The position numbers were made by a program, and so were the translations under genes. Shown piece after piece: positions 40,116 through 49,667 of a stretch of DNA of 64,000 nt (its first letter is position 1; each line of letters opens with the position of its first letter). Source of the stretch: Listeria aquatica FSL S10-1188 (GTDB lineage: Bacteria > Bacillota > Bacilli > Lactobacillales > Listeriaceae); the NCBI RefSeq assembly GCF_000525795.1, contig NZ_AOCG01000006.1, forward strand, positions 248,001 to 312,000. The letters are read 5' to 3'. The notes under the pieces are model-generated. The model was not told where the DNA came from. It saw only the letters and a program-made list of their open reading frames with translations, and did no database searches.

Positions 40116-40586
40116 TTACTTTGCTAGCGCCGTTTGGATAGTTGCTTCAATCGCTTCTGGCTTCGTTTTTGAAGAGAAACGTTCAACAATATTCCCATCC
40201 CGGTCTACTAAAAATTTGGCGAAGTTCCATTCAATTTTCTTGCCACCGGTTTCCTTCACCAAATACTTATAGAGAGGATCCGCTTCTTTCCCGTTTACTT
40301 TAATTTTTTGGAACATCGGAAACGTGACGCCATAATTTCGTTCACAAAATGCTAAGATCTCTTCATTCGTTCCTGGATCTTGCCGTAAAAACTGGTTGCA
40401 CGGGAAACCAAGGATTTCAAGTCCTTCATTTTGATAGGTCTCATAAAGTTTCTCAAGTCCTTCAAGTTGAGGCGTTAAACCACATTTACTCGCCGTATTG
40501 ACAATCAAAATAACCTTGCCCTTAAACGTGTCAAGCGTTATTTCTTCACCTGCCATGGTCGTTTCTTTAAAATCATGAACATTCAT
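40116..40586 (-). CDS. Glutathione peroxidase-family thiol peroxidase
   Basis: A 156-residue GPx/BsaA-type protein. Peroxidatic Cys35 in [10 protein letters not shown] replaces selenocysteine; the motifs [11 protein letters not shown] and [18 protein letters not shown] follow. Bacterial Cys-GPx usually depend on thioredoxin rather than glutathione. It is 18 bases after the M42 peptidase gene on the same strand, so co-transcribed. Intact. Confidence 0.92.
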   Translation of the reverse strand: MNVHDFKETTMAGEEITLDTFKGKVILIVNTASKCGLTPQLEGLEKLYETYQNEGLEILGFPCNQFLRQDPGTNEEILAFCERNYGVTFPMFQKIKVNGKEADPLYKYLVKETGGKKIEWNFAKFLVDRDGNIVERFSSKTKPEAIEATIQTALAK

Positions 40587-40604
40587 TTTTCGCCATCTCC
40601 TTCT

Positions 40605-41660
40605 TTATTCTTCCACCATTTCCGAGAATAAATAATGATAAAGCAACTTCTCTGTATAGTAAAGCGAATCTTTATGCGTTCTTTCGTAAGCATGACTCGC
40701 ATCAATCCCAGCGCCTAAAAGCCCATGAATAATATCATTCCCAGCATGAATGGCGGCGCTCGCATCTGAACTATAGTACGGATAAATATCCACTTTATAA
40801 GCTATCTCTTCTTTTTCCGCAAGCGCAACTAGGTGTTTACGTAACCCGTAATGATAAGGGCCAGATCCGTCCTTTGCACAAATCGAAACCGTGTACTCGT
40901 CGGAAGATTGTCCGTCACCAAGTGCCCCCATATCAACAGCTAAATATTCCACTGTTTCTTCTGGAATATTAGAATTCCCCCCGTAACCAATTTCCTCATT
41001 ATTCGAAATCAAAAAATGTGTGGTATAAGGAAGGGAGAGTTTTTCTTTTTGAATATGCTCAATTAGGCGTAGCAGCATGCCAACACTTGCCTTATCATCT
41101 AAATGGCGTGACTTAATAAATTCGTCTTCCACAATTTCAGTACGCGCATCAAACGAAACAAAATCGCCAACGCCAATCCCTAGTTTCTTGACATCCTCAG
41201 CACTTGACACTCGTGCATCAATCCGCACTTCCATGTTGCGCTCATTTCGCTCTGCCGTTCCTGCATCCTTATAAACGTGAACTGACGTTTGATGCATTAA
41301 AATCGTTCCCGAGTAAGTTTTCCGAGAACTTGTTTCAATTCGGCAATATTCGCCTTCGATCGCATTAAAACGGAAACCGCCAATAAGTGAAAGCAGTAGC
41401 CTACCATCAGCTTTAATTTCTTTCACCATCGCCCCAAGTGTATCCACATGCGCCGTAAGCATTCTGTGCTTAGCCTTGTTTTCTCCCGGCAAAGTGGCAA
41501 TCAAGCCCCCTTTGTGGTTTTTAGTATACGTTACATTCAAGCGCTCCAAATACTCGGCAATTTTTTGAATAATGACCGTTGTATTTCCTGTAGGGCTAGG
41601 AATTTCAGTTAAAATTTGAATCAGTTGCATCGTTTCTTTTGTATTTGGTTGATAAGTCAC
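40605..41660 (-). CDS. M42 family metallo-aminopeptidase
   Basis: About 351 residues from GTG 41660 (MTYQPNTKETMQLIQ), which has GAAGGAGG upstream; the longer frame to 41918 overlaps the divergent efflux gene and is rejected. Metal ligands: LTAHVDTLGA, SRHLDDKAS, SNNEEIGYGG (catalytic Glu pair), VDMGALG and SHAYERTH. The family includes glutamyl/deblocking aminopeptidases forming large TET-like particles. It is divergent from the DHA2 efflux gene. Intact. Confidence 0.88.
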   Translation of the reverse strand: MTYQPNTKETMQLIQILTEIPSPTGNTTVIIQKIAEYLERLNVTYTKNHKGGLIATLPGENKAKHRMLTAHVDTLGAMVKEIKADGRLLLSLIGGFRFNAIEGEYCRIETSSRKTYSGTILMHQTSVHVYKDAGTAERNERNMEVRIDARVSSAEDVKKLGIGVGDFVSFDARTEIVEDEFIKSRHLDDKASVGMLLRLIEHIQKEKLSLPYTTHFLISNNEEIGYGGNSNIPEETVEYLAVDMGALGDGQSSDEYTVSICAKDGSGPYHYGLRKHLVALAEKEEIAYKVDIYPYYSSDASAAIHAGNDIIHGLLGAGIDASHAYERTHKDSLYYTEKLLYHYLFSEMVEE

Positions 41661-41796
41661 GTGCTTCGCCTCCTTCACCTTCTCATTATAGCGAAAATAC
41701 GCATAGAAGGCATAAAAAAAGTGCTTCGAGTGATTCAAAATATGACTGTTTTGTGCTATAATGCCTTGAGATATAGAGATAGAGGGAGGTAAGATT

Positions 41797-43269
41797 TTGG
41801 AACAAACTAAAGTGAAAGCTGTCACACTTGCCGTTTTCGTCGCTACTTTTATGGCAGCTATCGAAGGGACTATCGTGAGCACAGCGATTCCAACGATTGT
41901 GAGCCAGTTAAATGGCATTGAACTAATGAACTGGATATTTTCTGTCTATTTGCTTACTTCCGCCGTCACTGTACCGATTTACGGTAAGCTATCCGACATT
42001 TACGGTAGGAAGCTTATTTTTGTGATTGCAACACTTATTTTTATCATTGGCTCTGTGTTATGTGGTTTCGCCCAAAACATGGAACAATTAATTATTTTTA
42101 GAGCGATTCAGGGAATAGGTGCAGGAGGAATTTTGCCTTCTACTATGACAATCATTGCCGATGTTTATCCATTTGAAAAGCGGGCTCGAGTGCTTGGTTT
42201 CATGGGATCGGCTTGGGGAATCGCAGGGGTTTTTGGCCCACTTTTAGGTGGCTTTCTAGTGGATCAACTTTCTTGGCACTGGATTTTCTTCATCAACGTC
42301 CCCGTTGGCATCGTAACTATCGCCTTGATTTGGCTTTACTTAAAAGAAGACATTGAAAAACAACACTTGCCGATTGATTACCTTGGGGCCTCTATTTTTA
42401 CAATCGCTCTTTTAGTGCTACTATTCGGATTACAACGCGCTGGGGAAACATTGCAGTGGACAGAGCCTCTTGTGCTCATTCTCTTTGCACTCGCAATCGT
42501 TTTATTTGCAAGCTTTTACTTTGTAGAAAAACGAGCAAAAGACCCGATTATGCCTTTTGTTCTTTTCAAGAACCCCGTAGTGTTGATAGGCAATTTGATT
42601 GGTTTTTTCATCAGCGCTTTTCTAATTGGAATTAATGTCTACATTCCAATGTGGGCGCAGGGCATGCTTGGCCACGGAGCAACGATTGCTGGTCTTATGA
42701 TTGCCCCGCTATCTGTCACTTGGATTTTCGGTTCATTTCTTGGTGGTAAGTGGCTCACTCAAATTGGAAACCGTCGAACGGTTGGTATTGGAATTCTTTT
42801 TACAATCGCAAGCGGCATCATCTTGGCACTCTTTCCAAAAGACACAGGGGACCTTTACTTTTCTTTAAACAGTGCTTTAATGGGCTTTGGATTTGGCGTC
42901 ATTTTCACAACTACCACTGTTACCGTTCAAGATGCCGTTCCAAAACACCAAACAGGTATTGCAACAGCATCGAACACCTTGTTTCGAACAGTTGGTCAAA
43001 CGATTGGTGTTGCAATTCTCGGAACGATTTTCAATTCCATTCTTGCCAAACAGTTTGGAGCTGCTAGTCTTGACGGACTGAATCGCAGCAATTTAAATCT
43101 ACTTATCAGTCCGAAAACTTCAGGAAAAGTGGCGGCAGAGTTGATCTCACCCCTACGTGATATTTTATATCAAGGACTCCATCTTGTTTTTTGGAGCATG
43201 CTTCTCCTTGCTATCATCAGCTTTTTCTTACATTTCATTTTACCAAACAAGCACAAAGTTCGTCCTTAA
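41797..43269 (+). CDS. DHA2 family multidrug efflux MFS transporter
   Basis: A 490-residue, 14-helix MFS protein of the EmrB/QacA type: motif AAIEGTIVSTAIPTIV in helix 1, YGKLSDIYGRK between helices 2 and 3, and RAIQGIGAGGILPSTM (motif C region). The start is TTG 41797 with GGGAGG eight bases upstream. It is an H+-coupled drug exporter; substrates unknown. In the Listeria order I recall it is divergent from the M42 peptidase, as here. Intact. Confidence 0.9.
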   Translation: MEQTKVKAVTLAVFVATFMAAIEGTIVSTAIPTIVSQLNGIELMNWIFSVYLLTSAVTVPIYGKLSDIYGRKLIFVIATLIFIIGSVLCGFAQNMEQLIIFRAIQGIGAGGILPSTMTIIADVYPFEKRARVLGFMGSAWGIAGVFGPLLGGFLVDQLSWHWIFFINVPVGIVTIALIWLYLKEDIEKQHLPIDYLGASIFTIALLVLLFGLQRAGETLQWTEPLVLILFALAIVLFASFYFVEKRAKDPIMPFVLFKNPVVLIGNLIGFFISAFLIGINVYIPMWAQGMLGHGATIAGLMIAPLSVTWIFGSFLGGKWLTQIGNRRTVGIGILFTIASGIILALFPKDTGDLYFSLNSALMGFGFGVIFTTTTVTVQDAVPKHQTGIATASNTLFRTVGQTIGVAILGTIFNSILAKQFGAASLDGLNRSNLNLLISPKTSGKVAAELISPLRDILYQGLHLVFWSMLLLAIISFFLHFILPNKHKVRP

Positions 43270-43310
43270 AAAGCAAAAAAAACTTGCGTGTTTACACATG
43301 TAAAAAAAAA

Positions 43311-43332
43311 GCTCTAAGCATCTGCTTAGAGC
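43311..43332. terminator. Convergent bidirectional terminator
   Basis: GCTCTAAGCA/TGCTTAGAGC with a two-base loop, A9 before and T8 after, between the efflux gene and fabI. Confidence 0.88.
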
Positions 43333-43345
43333 GTTTTTTTTGACT

Positions 43346-44135
43346 TTAGAAGCCGATGATATGGTAGCCATTATCCACGTGAATCATTTCGCCTGTAATC
43401 CCACGTGAAAGTGGGCTAAACAAGAATAAAGCGGTGTCTCCCACTTCATCAGGATTTGTAGAACGTTGCAGAGGTGCTTTTTCTTCCACAATCGAAAGTG
43501 ATTTTGTAAAGCTACTTACTCCTCTTGCAGAAAGTGTCCGAATTGGGCCTGCAGAGATCGCATTGACACGAACCCCTACTTTTCCAAGATCCACTGCTAA
43601 ATATTTTACAGATGCATCAAGCGAAGCTTTCGCTACACCCATAATGTTATAGTTTTCAACAACGCGCTCTCCACCAAGGTAAGTAAGTGTTAGTAAACTT
43701 GCATCTTCTGTTAGCATATCTAAATGTTTCAATGTCCGAGCAACAGCAGTGAACGAATAAGAACTTACTTCGTGTGCTTGTAAAAAGCTTTCGCGGTCCA
43801 CTTCTAAATAGTCACCAGTCAAGTATTCCTTGTTCGCAAACGCGATACAATGTGCAAGTCCGCTAATTTTTCCTTTTGCGGATTTAATCGTTTCAAAAGC
43901 CTTCTTGATGCCTTCTTCATCGTTTACATCACACTGAACAACAGGTGCCTCATGATTATTTTCGTTGAGCGACGTTTTTAATTCATCAATGCTTTTTTTT
44001 CGCGCGATCATCTGCATATGTAAAAACTAAATCTGCTCCCGCTTCATTTAATGACTTCGCAATGGACCAAGCAATACTTCTCTTGTTTGCTACTCCCATT
44101 ACAACATAAGTTTTTCCAGCTAATGTCAAATTCAT
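43346..44135 (-). pseudogene. fabI: Enoyl-ACP reductase FabI, one run-length break
   Basis: NADH/NADPH-dependent last step of fatty acid elongation. Seen: YVVMGVANKRSIAWSIAKSL at the N-terminus (FabI-type GxxxxxSIAW), HCIAFANKEYL, the catalytic pair in YNIMGVAKASL (Tyr-x6-Lys) and NAISAGPIRTLSARG. ATG 44135 has AGGAGG upstream. The T8 run at 43993-44000 breaks the frame; A7 on the coding strand gives DDRAKKSIDELK and about 262 residues. Since this is the only enoyl-ACP reductase seen, real loss is unlikely unless a fabK/fabL gene exists elsewhere. Confidence 0.92.
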
Positions 44136-44197
44136 TTTTGTTTCTCCTCCTATTTTCGGATTGCCCTTTCTATTTTCACATGACAGCCCTTTTTTTT

Positions 44198-45103
44198 TCA
44201 ATCTATTTCTTTCTTACTTTGTTTGATAACCGACAAAATATCATCTGGAAGTGGAATGTTAAACTCCAGATACTCTTCTGTAAACGGATGAACTAAATGC
44301 AGATGACAAGAATGCAGTGCCTGACGGGACATTAAATCTAAGCTTCCACCATACATATCGTCTCCGAGCAAAGGATGTCCAATATGCGAAAAATGGACAC
44401 GGATTTGGTGCGTCCGCCCCGTCTCAAGTTCAATTTCAACATCATCAAAATTCGTATACCGAGCTCGCCGTTTAAAATTAGTTTTAGCATATTTCCCATC
44501 TGCTGTCACGATACGTTCCATGATGCTGAGATCACTTTTGCGCCCAATTGGCGCTTCGATGCTCCCATGACTGGCTTGAAGCCTCCCAGATACAAGTGCC
44601 CGGTAGCGACGCTTTAAGAGTCCTCTTTGAAGCGTTTCACTAAGTCTCGCATGGGCAAAGCGCGTTTTAGCAACAAGCATGAGACCAGAAGTATCGCGAT
44701 CGAGTCGCGTGACAATATGAATCGCAGAAGAGATACCTTTTGTTTCATAATAGCCTTTTAGGTGATTCGCAACAGAACCGCTTGGGTGGAACTGCGCAGG
44801 GATAGAAGCCATTCCTGCTTTTTTATTTAAAACGATAATGAAATCATCTTCGTAAAGGATATTCAACTGATCGTGTTCGGCAATTAATTGGGCGTTTTCT
44901 TTCTCAGGAGGAAAAGTAACACGCACTTTATCTCCACACCTTACCCGGTATAAAACGTTCTCTTCCTTGCCGTTCACTTCAATTTTTCCTGTTTCATTAT
45001 ATTTGACTGATGCAAGTAACTGCTTTGAAATATGCTTATGGCGAAGAAAAGTTCTAAGTAGTAAATCGCTATCCTTTTCTTCTGCAATCCATTCTAAAAA
45101 CAC
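44198..45103 (-). CDS. RluD/RluA family pseudouridine synthase
   Basis: A 301-residue RNA pseudouridine synthase with an S4-like N-terminal segment (RTFLRHKHISKQLLASVK) and the RluA catalytic motif HIVTRLDRDTSGLML (catalytic Asp) plus ETGRTHQIRVHFSHIGHPLLGD. Target uridines are unknown. It follows nadK at 9 bases in the relQ-nadK-rlu cluster conserved in Bacillus (yjbM-N-O). Intact. Confidence 0.92.
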   Translation of the reverse strand: MFLEWIAEEKDSDLLLRTFLRHKHISKQLLASVKYNETGKIEVNGKEENVLYRVRCGDKVRVTFPPEKENAQLIAEHDQLNILYEDDFIIVLNKKAGMASIPAQFHPSGSVANHLKGYYETKGISSAIHIVTRLDRDTSGLMLVAKTRFAHARLSETLQRGLLKRRYRALVSGRLQASHGSIEAPIGRKSDLSIMERIVTADGKYAKTNFKRRARYTNFDDVEIELETGRTHQIRVHFSHIGHPLLGDDMYGGSLDLMSRQALHSCHLHLVHPFTEEYLEFNIPLPDDILSVIKQSKKEID

Positions 45104-45112
45104 GTCTTCCTC

Positions 45113-45910
45113 CTAGTCTTCAATAAAGGAATCATGCACTCGGTGCCAAAAAGGAAATGAGCGCAACCGAGCAAACTGAATCTCTTTGTCTGAAATTTCA
45201 TAAATGATTTCATGGACATCTCGGTGCAAAATGCTAAGATGATCAATCGAAATTTGAAAATCACGATCATCTACTGGTTTTAAATGCACGCGGTGATGTG
45301 TTGGAAAAATTAGTGGGCTACTAATCGTCCGGTACACTCGGTTATTGATCGAAGCCATCTCCGTGAGTTGCATAGATTTCACAGAGGGATGAATTAAAGC
45401 CCCACCCAGTGATTTATTGTAAGCCGTTGTTCCACTCGGTGTTGACATACAGAGCCCATCCCCACGAAACCGTTCAAATTGAGTACTGTTAATTACGACA
45501 TCGACAACAAATGGGCCACCTGAACTTTTAATGGTTGATTCATTGAGCGCCAAATATTCATCTTTCTTTTTCCCAGTATTATAATAAATCGTTGTTTTTA
45601 AAAGAGGATAACTAACACGTTCAAATTTCCCCTTAGCAATTTTTGAGACTAGCTGTTCCGCTTCATGCGGGCGCCAGTCCGCATAAAAACCAAGATGCCC
45701 CGTATGAATCCCCACAAAGGCTGTTTCAGAAAGCCGTTCCTGATATTCATGGAATGCAGCAAGAAGCGTTCCATCTCCACCAATAGAGATGACAATCTCA
45801 GGCTCCGCTTCATCATAAATCATATCTTCATAGGCTCCAAACTCCGCGATCATCGAGAGTTTTAGCAAATTGGACTTTTCATCCCCCTTAGACGTGATGA
45901 CATACTTCAA
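45113..45910 (-). CDS. nadK: NAD kinase
   Basis: A 265-residue ATP-NAD kinase (PpnK): GGDGT at residues 44-48, the NE/D-type motif LNESTIKSSG, and the glycine-rich GDGLCMSTPSGTTAYNKSLGGAL. It makes NADP from NAD. It sits between relQ and the pseudouridine synthase gene in one operon. Intact. Confidence 0.95.
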   Translation of the reverse strand: MKYVITSKGDEKSNLLKLSMIAEFGAYEDMIYDEAEPEIVISIGGDGTLLAAFHEYQERLSETAFVGIHTGHLGFYADWRPHEAEQLVSKIAKGKFERVSYPLLKTTIYYNTGKKKDEYLALNESTIKSSGGPFVVDVVINSTQFERFRGDGLCMSTPSGTTAYNKSLGGALIHPSVKSMQLTEMASINNRVYRTISSPLIFPTHHRVHLKPVDDRDFQISIDHLSILHRDVHEIIYEISDKEIQFARLRSFPFWHRVHDSFIED

Positions 45911-45934
45911 AGTATTTCCTCCTTTATCCGCCAG

Positions 45935-46598
45935 CTATTTTTTCGGAACCTCTGAGCTCCTTAAAGCTTCTCCTTTTTGTGCGATTTTATTTTCAGAAAA
46001 GAAAACTTGCGCTTCTTGAATTTCTTCACGAATTTGGCTCATTTCTTCATCTAGTTGAAAAGCGGCTTCTGCTGCTCGTTTCAAACGTTTATTCATCGTT
46101 TCTGGAAATTCTCCTTGATATTTATAGTTGAGTGAATGCTCAATTGTTGCCCAAAAATTCATGGCTAGTGTTCGAATTTGAATCTCGACTAAAATTTTCT
46201 GTTCGCCTTGGATCGTTTCAACTGGATATTCAATCACAACATGATAGGAACGATAACCACTTGGTTTTTTGTTTGCAATATAGTCACGCTCTTCGACAAT
46301 ATGAAAGTCGCGTCTTTGGCGTAGCAACTGAACTACCGTCTCAATATCATCCACAAACTGACACATCATTCTAAGTCCGGCAATATCTTGCATTTCTTCC
46401 GCCAAATGGCCAAGTGGAATATTTTTTTTGATTGGCTTTATCCAAAATACTCGCAATTGGTTTCACACGACCAGTTACAAATTCAATCGGTGAATGATTA
46501 TTTTCAAGTTGAAATTGCCCTCGCATCCCTTTAAGCTTTATTTTCAGCTCTTCAACCGCTTGCTTATAAGGTGTTAAGAAATCTTCCCAATGACTCAC
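45935..46598 (-). pseudogene. relQ: Small alarmone synthetase RelQ (YjbM), one run-length break
   Basis: Single-domain (p)ppGpp synthetase without hydrolase domain: EFVTGRVKPIASI, DIAGLRMMCQFVDDI (conserved RelA/SpoT synth motif), GYRSYHVVIEYPVE, VEIQIRTLAMNFWATIEHSLNYK. The T8 run at 46422-46429 is one base too long; A7 joins ANQKK to NIPLGHLAEE for about 220 residues. ATG 46598, first gene of the relQ-nadK-rlu operon, divergent from yjbK. The frame break would remove the catalytic part if real. Confidence 0.9.
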
Positions 46599-46751
46599 AA
46601 AAACTCACCTCAAATAAAATTTACATTTTCTACCTCACTTATTTTATCACATTTCGTTCCAGTTCGGCAGTCATCACTTTCTTCGTATTTTTTTATTTTT
46701 TTCGTGCTACTATGAAACAAAGAGTGTTTTATGAAAAAGGAGGCGCTTCGT

Positions 46752-47338
46752 TTGCAAGAACTCGAAATTGAATTTCGCAATATGCTAACTGAACAAGAAT
46801 ACCATTATTTAATTGACTTATTCCGCCTAAAAGAAGAAGATTTTTTCGAACAAACCAACTATTACCTGGATACAAGAGCTTTTGCGCTCAAGAACGGGCA
46901 GAGTGCCTTAAGAATTCGCAAACGGTCTGATCAATATGAACTCACTTTAAAAACGCCAGAGGGTAAAGGTTTGCTTGAAACCACACAGATCCTTGGAAGT
47001 GACCAGGCTGAAGCGATTTTAAATGGATCGAACATTCCAACAGGTTCCGTTCGAAATTTGCTTGAAAAGCTAGGTATCGACTACAACGATCTAGAAATGT
47101 TTGGTGCACTTACAACGATTCGAGCTGAAAAACCTTATCAAGACGGGCTTCTCGTTTTTGACAAAAATTTATACGGTGGCATAACGGATTTTGACTTAGA
47201 ATATGAAGTAAAAGATTATGAAGAAGGCGAAAAAAATTTTTTTATAAGCTCCTTGAAAAACACGAAATCCACCAAGAAGAAGCGCCGAATAAGATCGAAC
47301 GTTTTTACAAACATGTCTACCAAAATAAAGATGCGTAA
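46752..47338 (+). pseudogene. CYTH domain protein YjbK, one break
   Basis: A triphosphate-tunnel (CYTH) protein with LEIEFRNMLTEQEYHYL (ExExK-like start), TNYYLDTRAFALKNGQSALRIRKR and YELTLKTPEG. The best start is TTG 46752: AAGGAGG lies eight bases upstream, and Bacillus YjbK begins at the same point. The T7/A7 junction at 47230-47243 breaks the frame; repaired, the end is EKHEIHQEEAPNKIERFYKHVYQ and a stop at 47336-47338, about 195 residues. CYTH proteins bind or hydrolyse triphosphates; cellular role unsettled. Divergent from relQ as in Bacillus. Confidence 0.85.
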
Positions 47339-47347
47339 CATTTCTAA

Positions 47348-47370
47348 AAAGTGCTCCTCTTGAGCACTTT
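47348..47370 (+). terminator. Terminator of yjbK
   Basis: Arms AAAGTGCTC/GAGCACTTT with a 5-base loop and T run. Confidence 0.85.
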
Positions 47371-47542
47371 TTTAGAAGAATCGGTGTTTCAAGTTGCAAT
47401 TATTTGTTAAATGGAGTTGACGCTGATAAAATAGAAATAGATACTATATTGTATCCTTCTTTTACAACTATACTTCTATAGAATTTCATTAGGATCTAAA
47501 TATAGATAAATAAGATTAGAAATAAAAAATCAGGTGATTAAA

Positions 47543-48325
47543 ATGATCAATCGAAATCTTTATTATAAATCTGTCGCCAACAGTAAACCGATTGAGATTT
47601 ATCTCTTTTTCGATCCTGCTTGTCACGATTGTTTTGAGTTGGAATCAAACATCAGACGCCTTGAGATGGAATATGGAAACTACTTCAAGTTACGATATAT
47701 TCTCCACAATAACTTACAAACTTTTATGTGCAGGAAAAAGCGCGCGGCGGATGGTATTCCGCTAAAAGAACAGCAAGAACAGGCACATCAGTCTTATGTT
47801 TCTTGTCTCGCTGTTAAAGCCGCCGAAATGCAAGGGAAAAATCTCGGTATTGCTTTTTTACGTAAGATTCAAGAAGCTTATTTTGTGTACGGTGAAGATC
47901 TTTCAAATGAATCCGTTCTTTTTGACAAAGCCGAAGAAGTTGGACTTGACTTAGCTGAATTCAAAAAGGATTTTTCTTCGAGTATTGCAAAACGTGCATA
48001 TGTTGGGGATCAAAAAGTGGCACGAGAAATGGATATTACTGAAAATCCAACAATCGTCTTCTTTAACCGAAATATTGAAGAAGTCGGACTTAAAATCAGC
48101 GGGCTCCATCGTTATGATGTTTATGTGCATATTCTTTCTGAACTCTTAAATCATTTTCCCGAACCCAAAAAACCAGAAATGGAAGATTATATAGCGGAAG
48201 TTAAACTTACTTCAGTTGAAGCCATGGCACAGTTTTATGATGTCCCAGCTTGTCAAATTGAACGACAAATGAAAAAGTGGCGTCTACAGCAAAAAGTGTC
48301 CCCGATCCATTTAAAAAAATGGTGA
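47543..48325 (+). CDS. spxH: ClpXP adaptor SpxH (YjbH), DsbA-like
   Basis: A 260-residue thioredoxin/DsbA-fold protein with [14 protein letters not shown] (CxxC as Cys-His-Asp-Cys) and the family-specific C-terminal helices. In Firmicutes YjbH/SpxH delivers the redox regulator Spx to ClpXP. ATG 47543 has AGGTG six bases upstream; an in-frame GTG at 47534 is possible. Intact. Confidence 0.9.
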   Translation: MINRNLYYKSVANSKPIEIYLFFDPACHDCFELESNIRRLEMEYGNYFKLRYILHNNLQTFMCRKKRAADGIPLKEQQEQAHQSYVSCLAVKAAEMQGKNLGIAFLRKIQEAYFVYGEDLSNESVLFDKAEEVGLDLAEFKKDFSSSIAKRAYVGDQKVAREMDITENPTIVFFNRNIEEVGLKISGLHRYDVYVHILSELLNHFPEPKKPEMEDYIAEVKLTSVEAMAQFYDVPACQIERQMKKWRLQQKVSPIHLKKW

Positions 48326-48352
48326 TGTGCTTTGGCAATACGTCAAACATTA

Positions 48353-48380
48353 AAACAGCCGAATTCAGCTTCGGCTGTTT
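48353..48380 (+). terminator. Terminator of spxH
   Basis: Arms AAACAGCCGAA/TTCGGCTGTTT with a 6-base loop and T-rich exit. Confidence 0.8.
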
Positions 48381-48390
48381 CTTTATGAAA

Positions 48391-48420
48391 AAAGGAATCC
48401 TTCAAGAAAGGGATTCCTTT
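48391..48420 (-). terminator. Terminator of the U32 gene pair
   Basis: Arms AAAGGAATCC/GGATTCCTTT with a 10-base loop, flanked by T/A tracts; next to but separate from the spxH terminator. Confidence 0.8.
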
Positions 48421-48425
48421 TTTTC

Positions 48426-49652
48426 TTATTTTTTCTTGCGCATAAAATAAAACTGCTCAACTGGTTCATCGACAACCATTTTAACTGTCATCATAGCATT
48501 TTTCGCACGATCAATCGATTCACCGTCTTCGTTCCAAATGTCTCGCACAACTTGCTTAAAGCCTGTATCACTTGGACCGTAAAATTCGATTTCATCTCCC
48601 ACACCGAAATTATTTCGCTGTTGAAGCGTCGCTATTTTCGATTCCGGGTCATAAGCTAGTACTTGTGCTGCAAAAGCATATTGAGGAATTTTTCTTGTTT
48701 TCCCAAAAAGCTGCTCATCTTCCGTTGGCTCCTGGTAAAAGAAACCAGTTGAAAGTTCTCTTTGTGCAACTTTCCAAAGTTCATCTTCCCATGCTGGATC
48801 AAATTCAAAGTTCTCTGGATCCGCGCAATAGGCATCAACCACTTTGCGGTAAAGACTAGCAACTGTAGAAACATAATGAATCGATTTCATACGGCCTTCT
48901 ATTTTCAAGCTATCAACACCCGCGTCCACCATATCGGGAATATAACGGATCATGGATAAATCAACTGCACTCATCGAAAATGGTTCTTCATCTTCATCCA
49001 CTAAGTTCTGTGCCACACCCCGGTCCATTTCAAACAAATCATATTTCCAACGACAGCTCTGTGCACAGCCACCTCTATTGGCATCTCGGTTTGCCATATG
49101 GTTCGAAAGCGTACAACGTCCTGAATAAGAAATGCACATCGCTCCATGAATGAAAGCTTCCATTTCGATATCCGTTTTTTCACCAATTTCACGAATTTCT
49201 TCCATGCTCACTTCACGAGCCAAAACGACTCGTTCAAGACCACGTTTTTTCCAAAATTCAAGCGTCTTATAGTTGGTCGCGGATGCTTGTGTCGACAGAT
49301 GCACCGGAAGTCCTGGCGCGCTATCAAAACAAATTTGAATAAGGGCAGGATCTGACACAATGACAGCATCAATTCCAATATCACGTAATGTTAAAAAGAA
49401 TTCACCCGCACCTTTTGTATCCCCTTCATGGGCAACCATGTTGGCAGCTACATACACTTTAGCATCATGCTGATGAGCAAATGCAACACCTTCAATCATT
49501 TCTTCGTAGCTAAAATTACCTGCACGCGAACGAAGCCCAAAAGCCTGTCCGCCAATATAAACAGCATCCGCTCCGTAGCGAATGGCGATTTTCAATTTTT
49601 CTAAATTTCCTGCCGGCGCAAGCACCTCAGGTTTTTTCGTGATTGTTTTCAC
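48426..49652 (-). CDS. U32 family protein, TrhP-type (tRNA hydroxylation), larger subunit type
   Basis: A 408-residue U32 protein: PEVLAPAGNLEKLKIAIRYGADAVYIGG at the start and the family signature EAFIHGAMCISYSGRCTLSN; further Cys in NRGGCAQSCRWKYDL. Such proteins were named peptidases but are linked to tRNA 5-hydroxyuridine formation (TrhP) or related Fe-S-dependent hydroxylation. It follows a shorter U32 gene at 15 bases, the usual paired arrangement in Firmicutes. Intact. Confidence 0.9.
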   Translation of the reverse strand: MKTITKKPEVLAPAGNLEKLKIAIRYGADAVYIGGQAFGLRSRAGNFSYEEMIEGVAFAHQHDAKVYVAANMVAHEGDTKGAGEFFLTLRDIGIDAVIVSDPALIQICFDSAPGLPVHLSTQASATNYKTLEFWKKRGLERVVLAREVSMEEIREIGEKTDIEMEAFIHGAMCISYSGRCTLSNHMANRDANRGGCAQSCRWKYDLFEMDRGVAQNLVDEDEEPFSMSAVDLSMIRYIPDMVDAGVDSLKIEGRMKSIHYVSTVASLYRKVVDAYCADPENFEFDPAWEDELWKVAQRELSTGFFYQEPTEDEQLFGKTRKIPQYAFAAQVLAYDPESKIATLQQRNNFGVGDEIEFYGPSDTGFKQVVRDIWNEDGESIDRAKNAMMTVKMVVDEPVEQFYFMRKKK

Positions 49653-49667
49653 TGTTATGTCTCCCCC

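Noticed and set aside
41661-41918. N-terminal extension of the M42 peptidase
   Set aside because: It overlaps the start of the divergent efflux gene; the GTG at 41660 has a proper GGAGG site.
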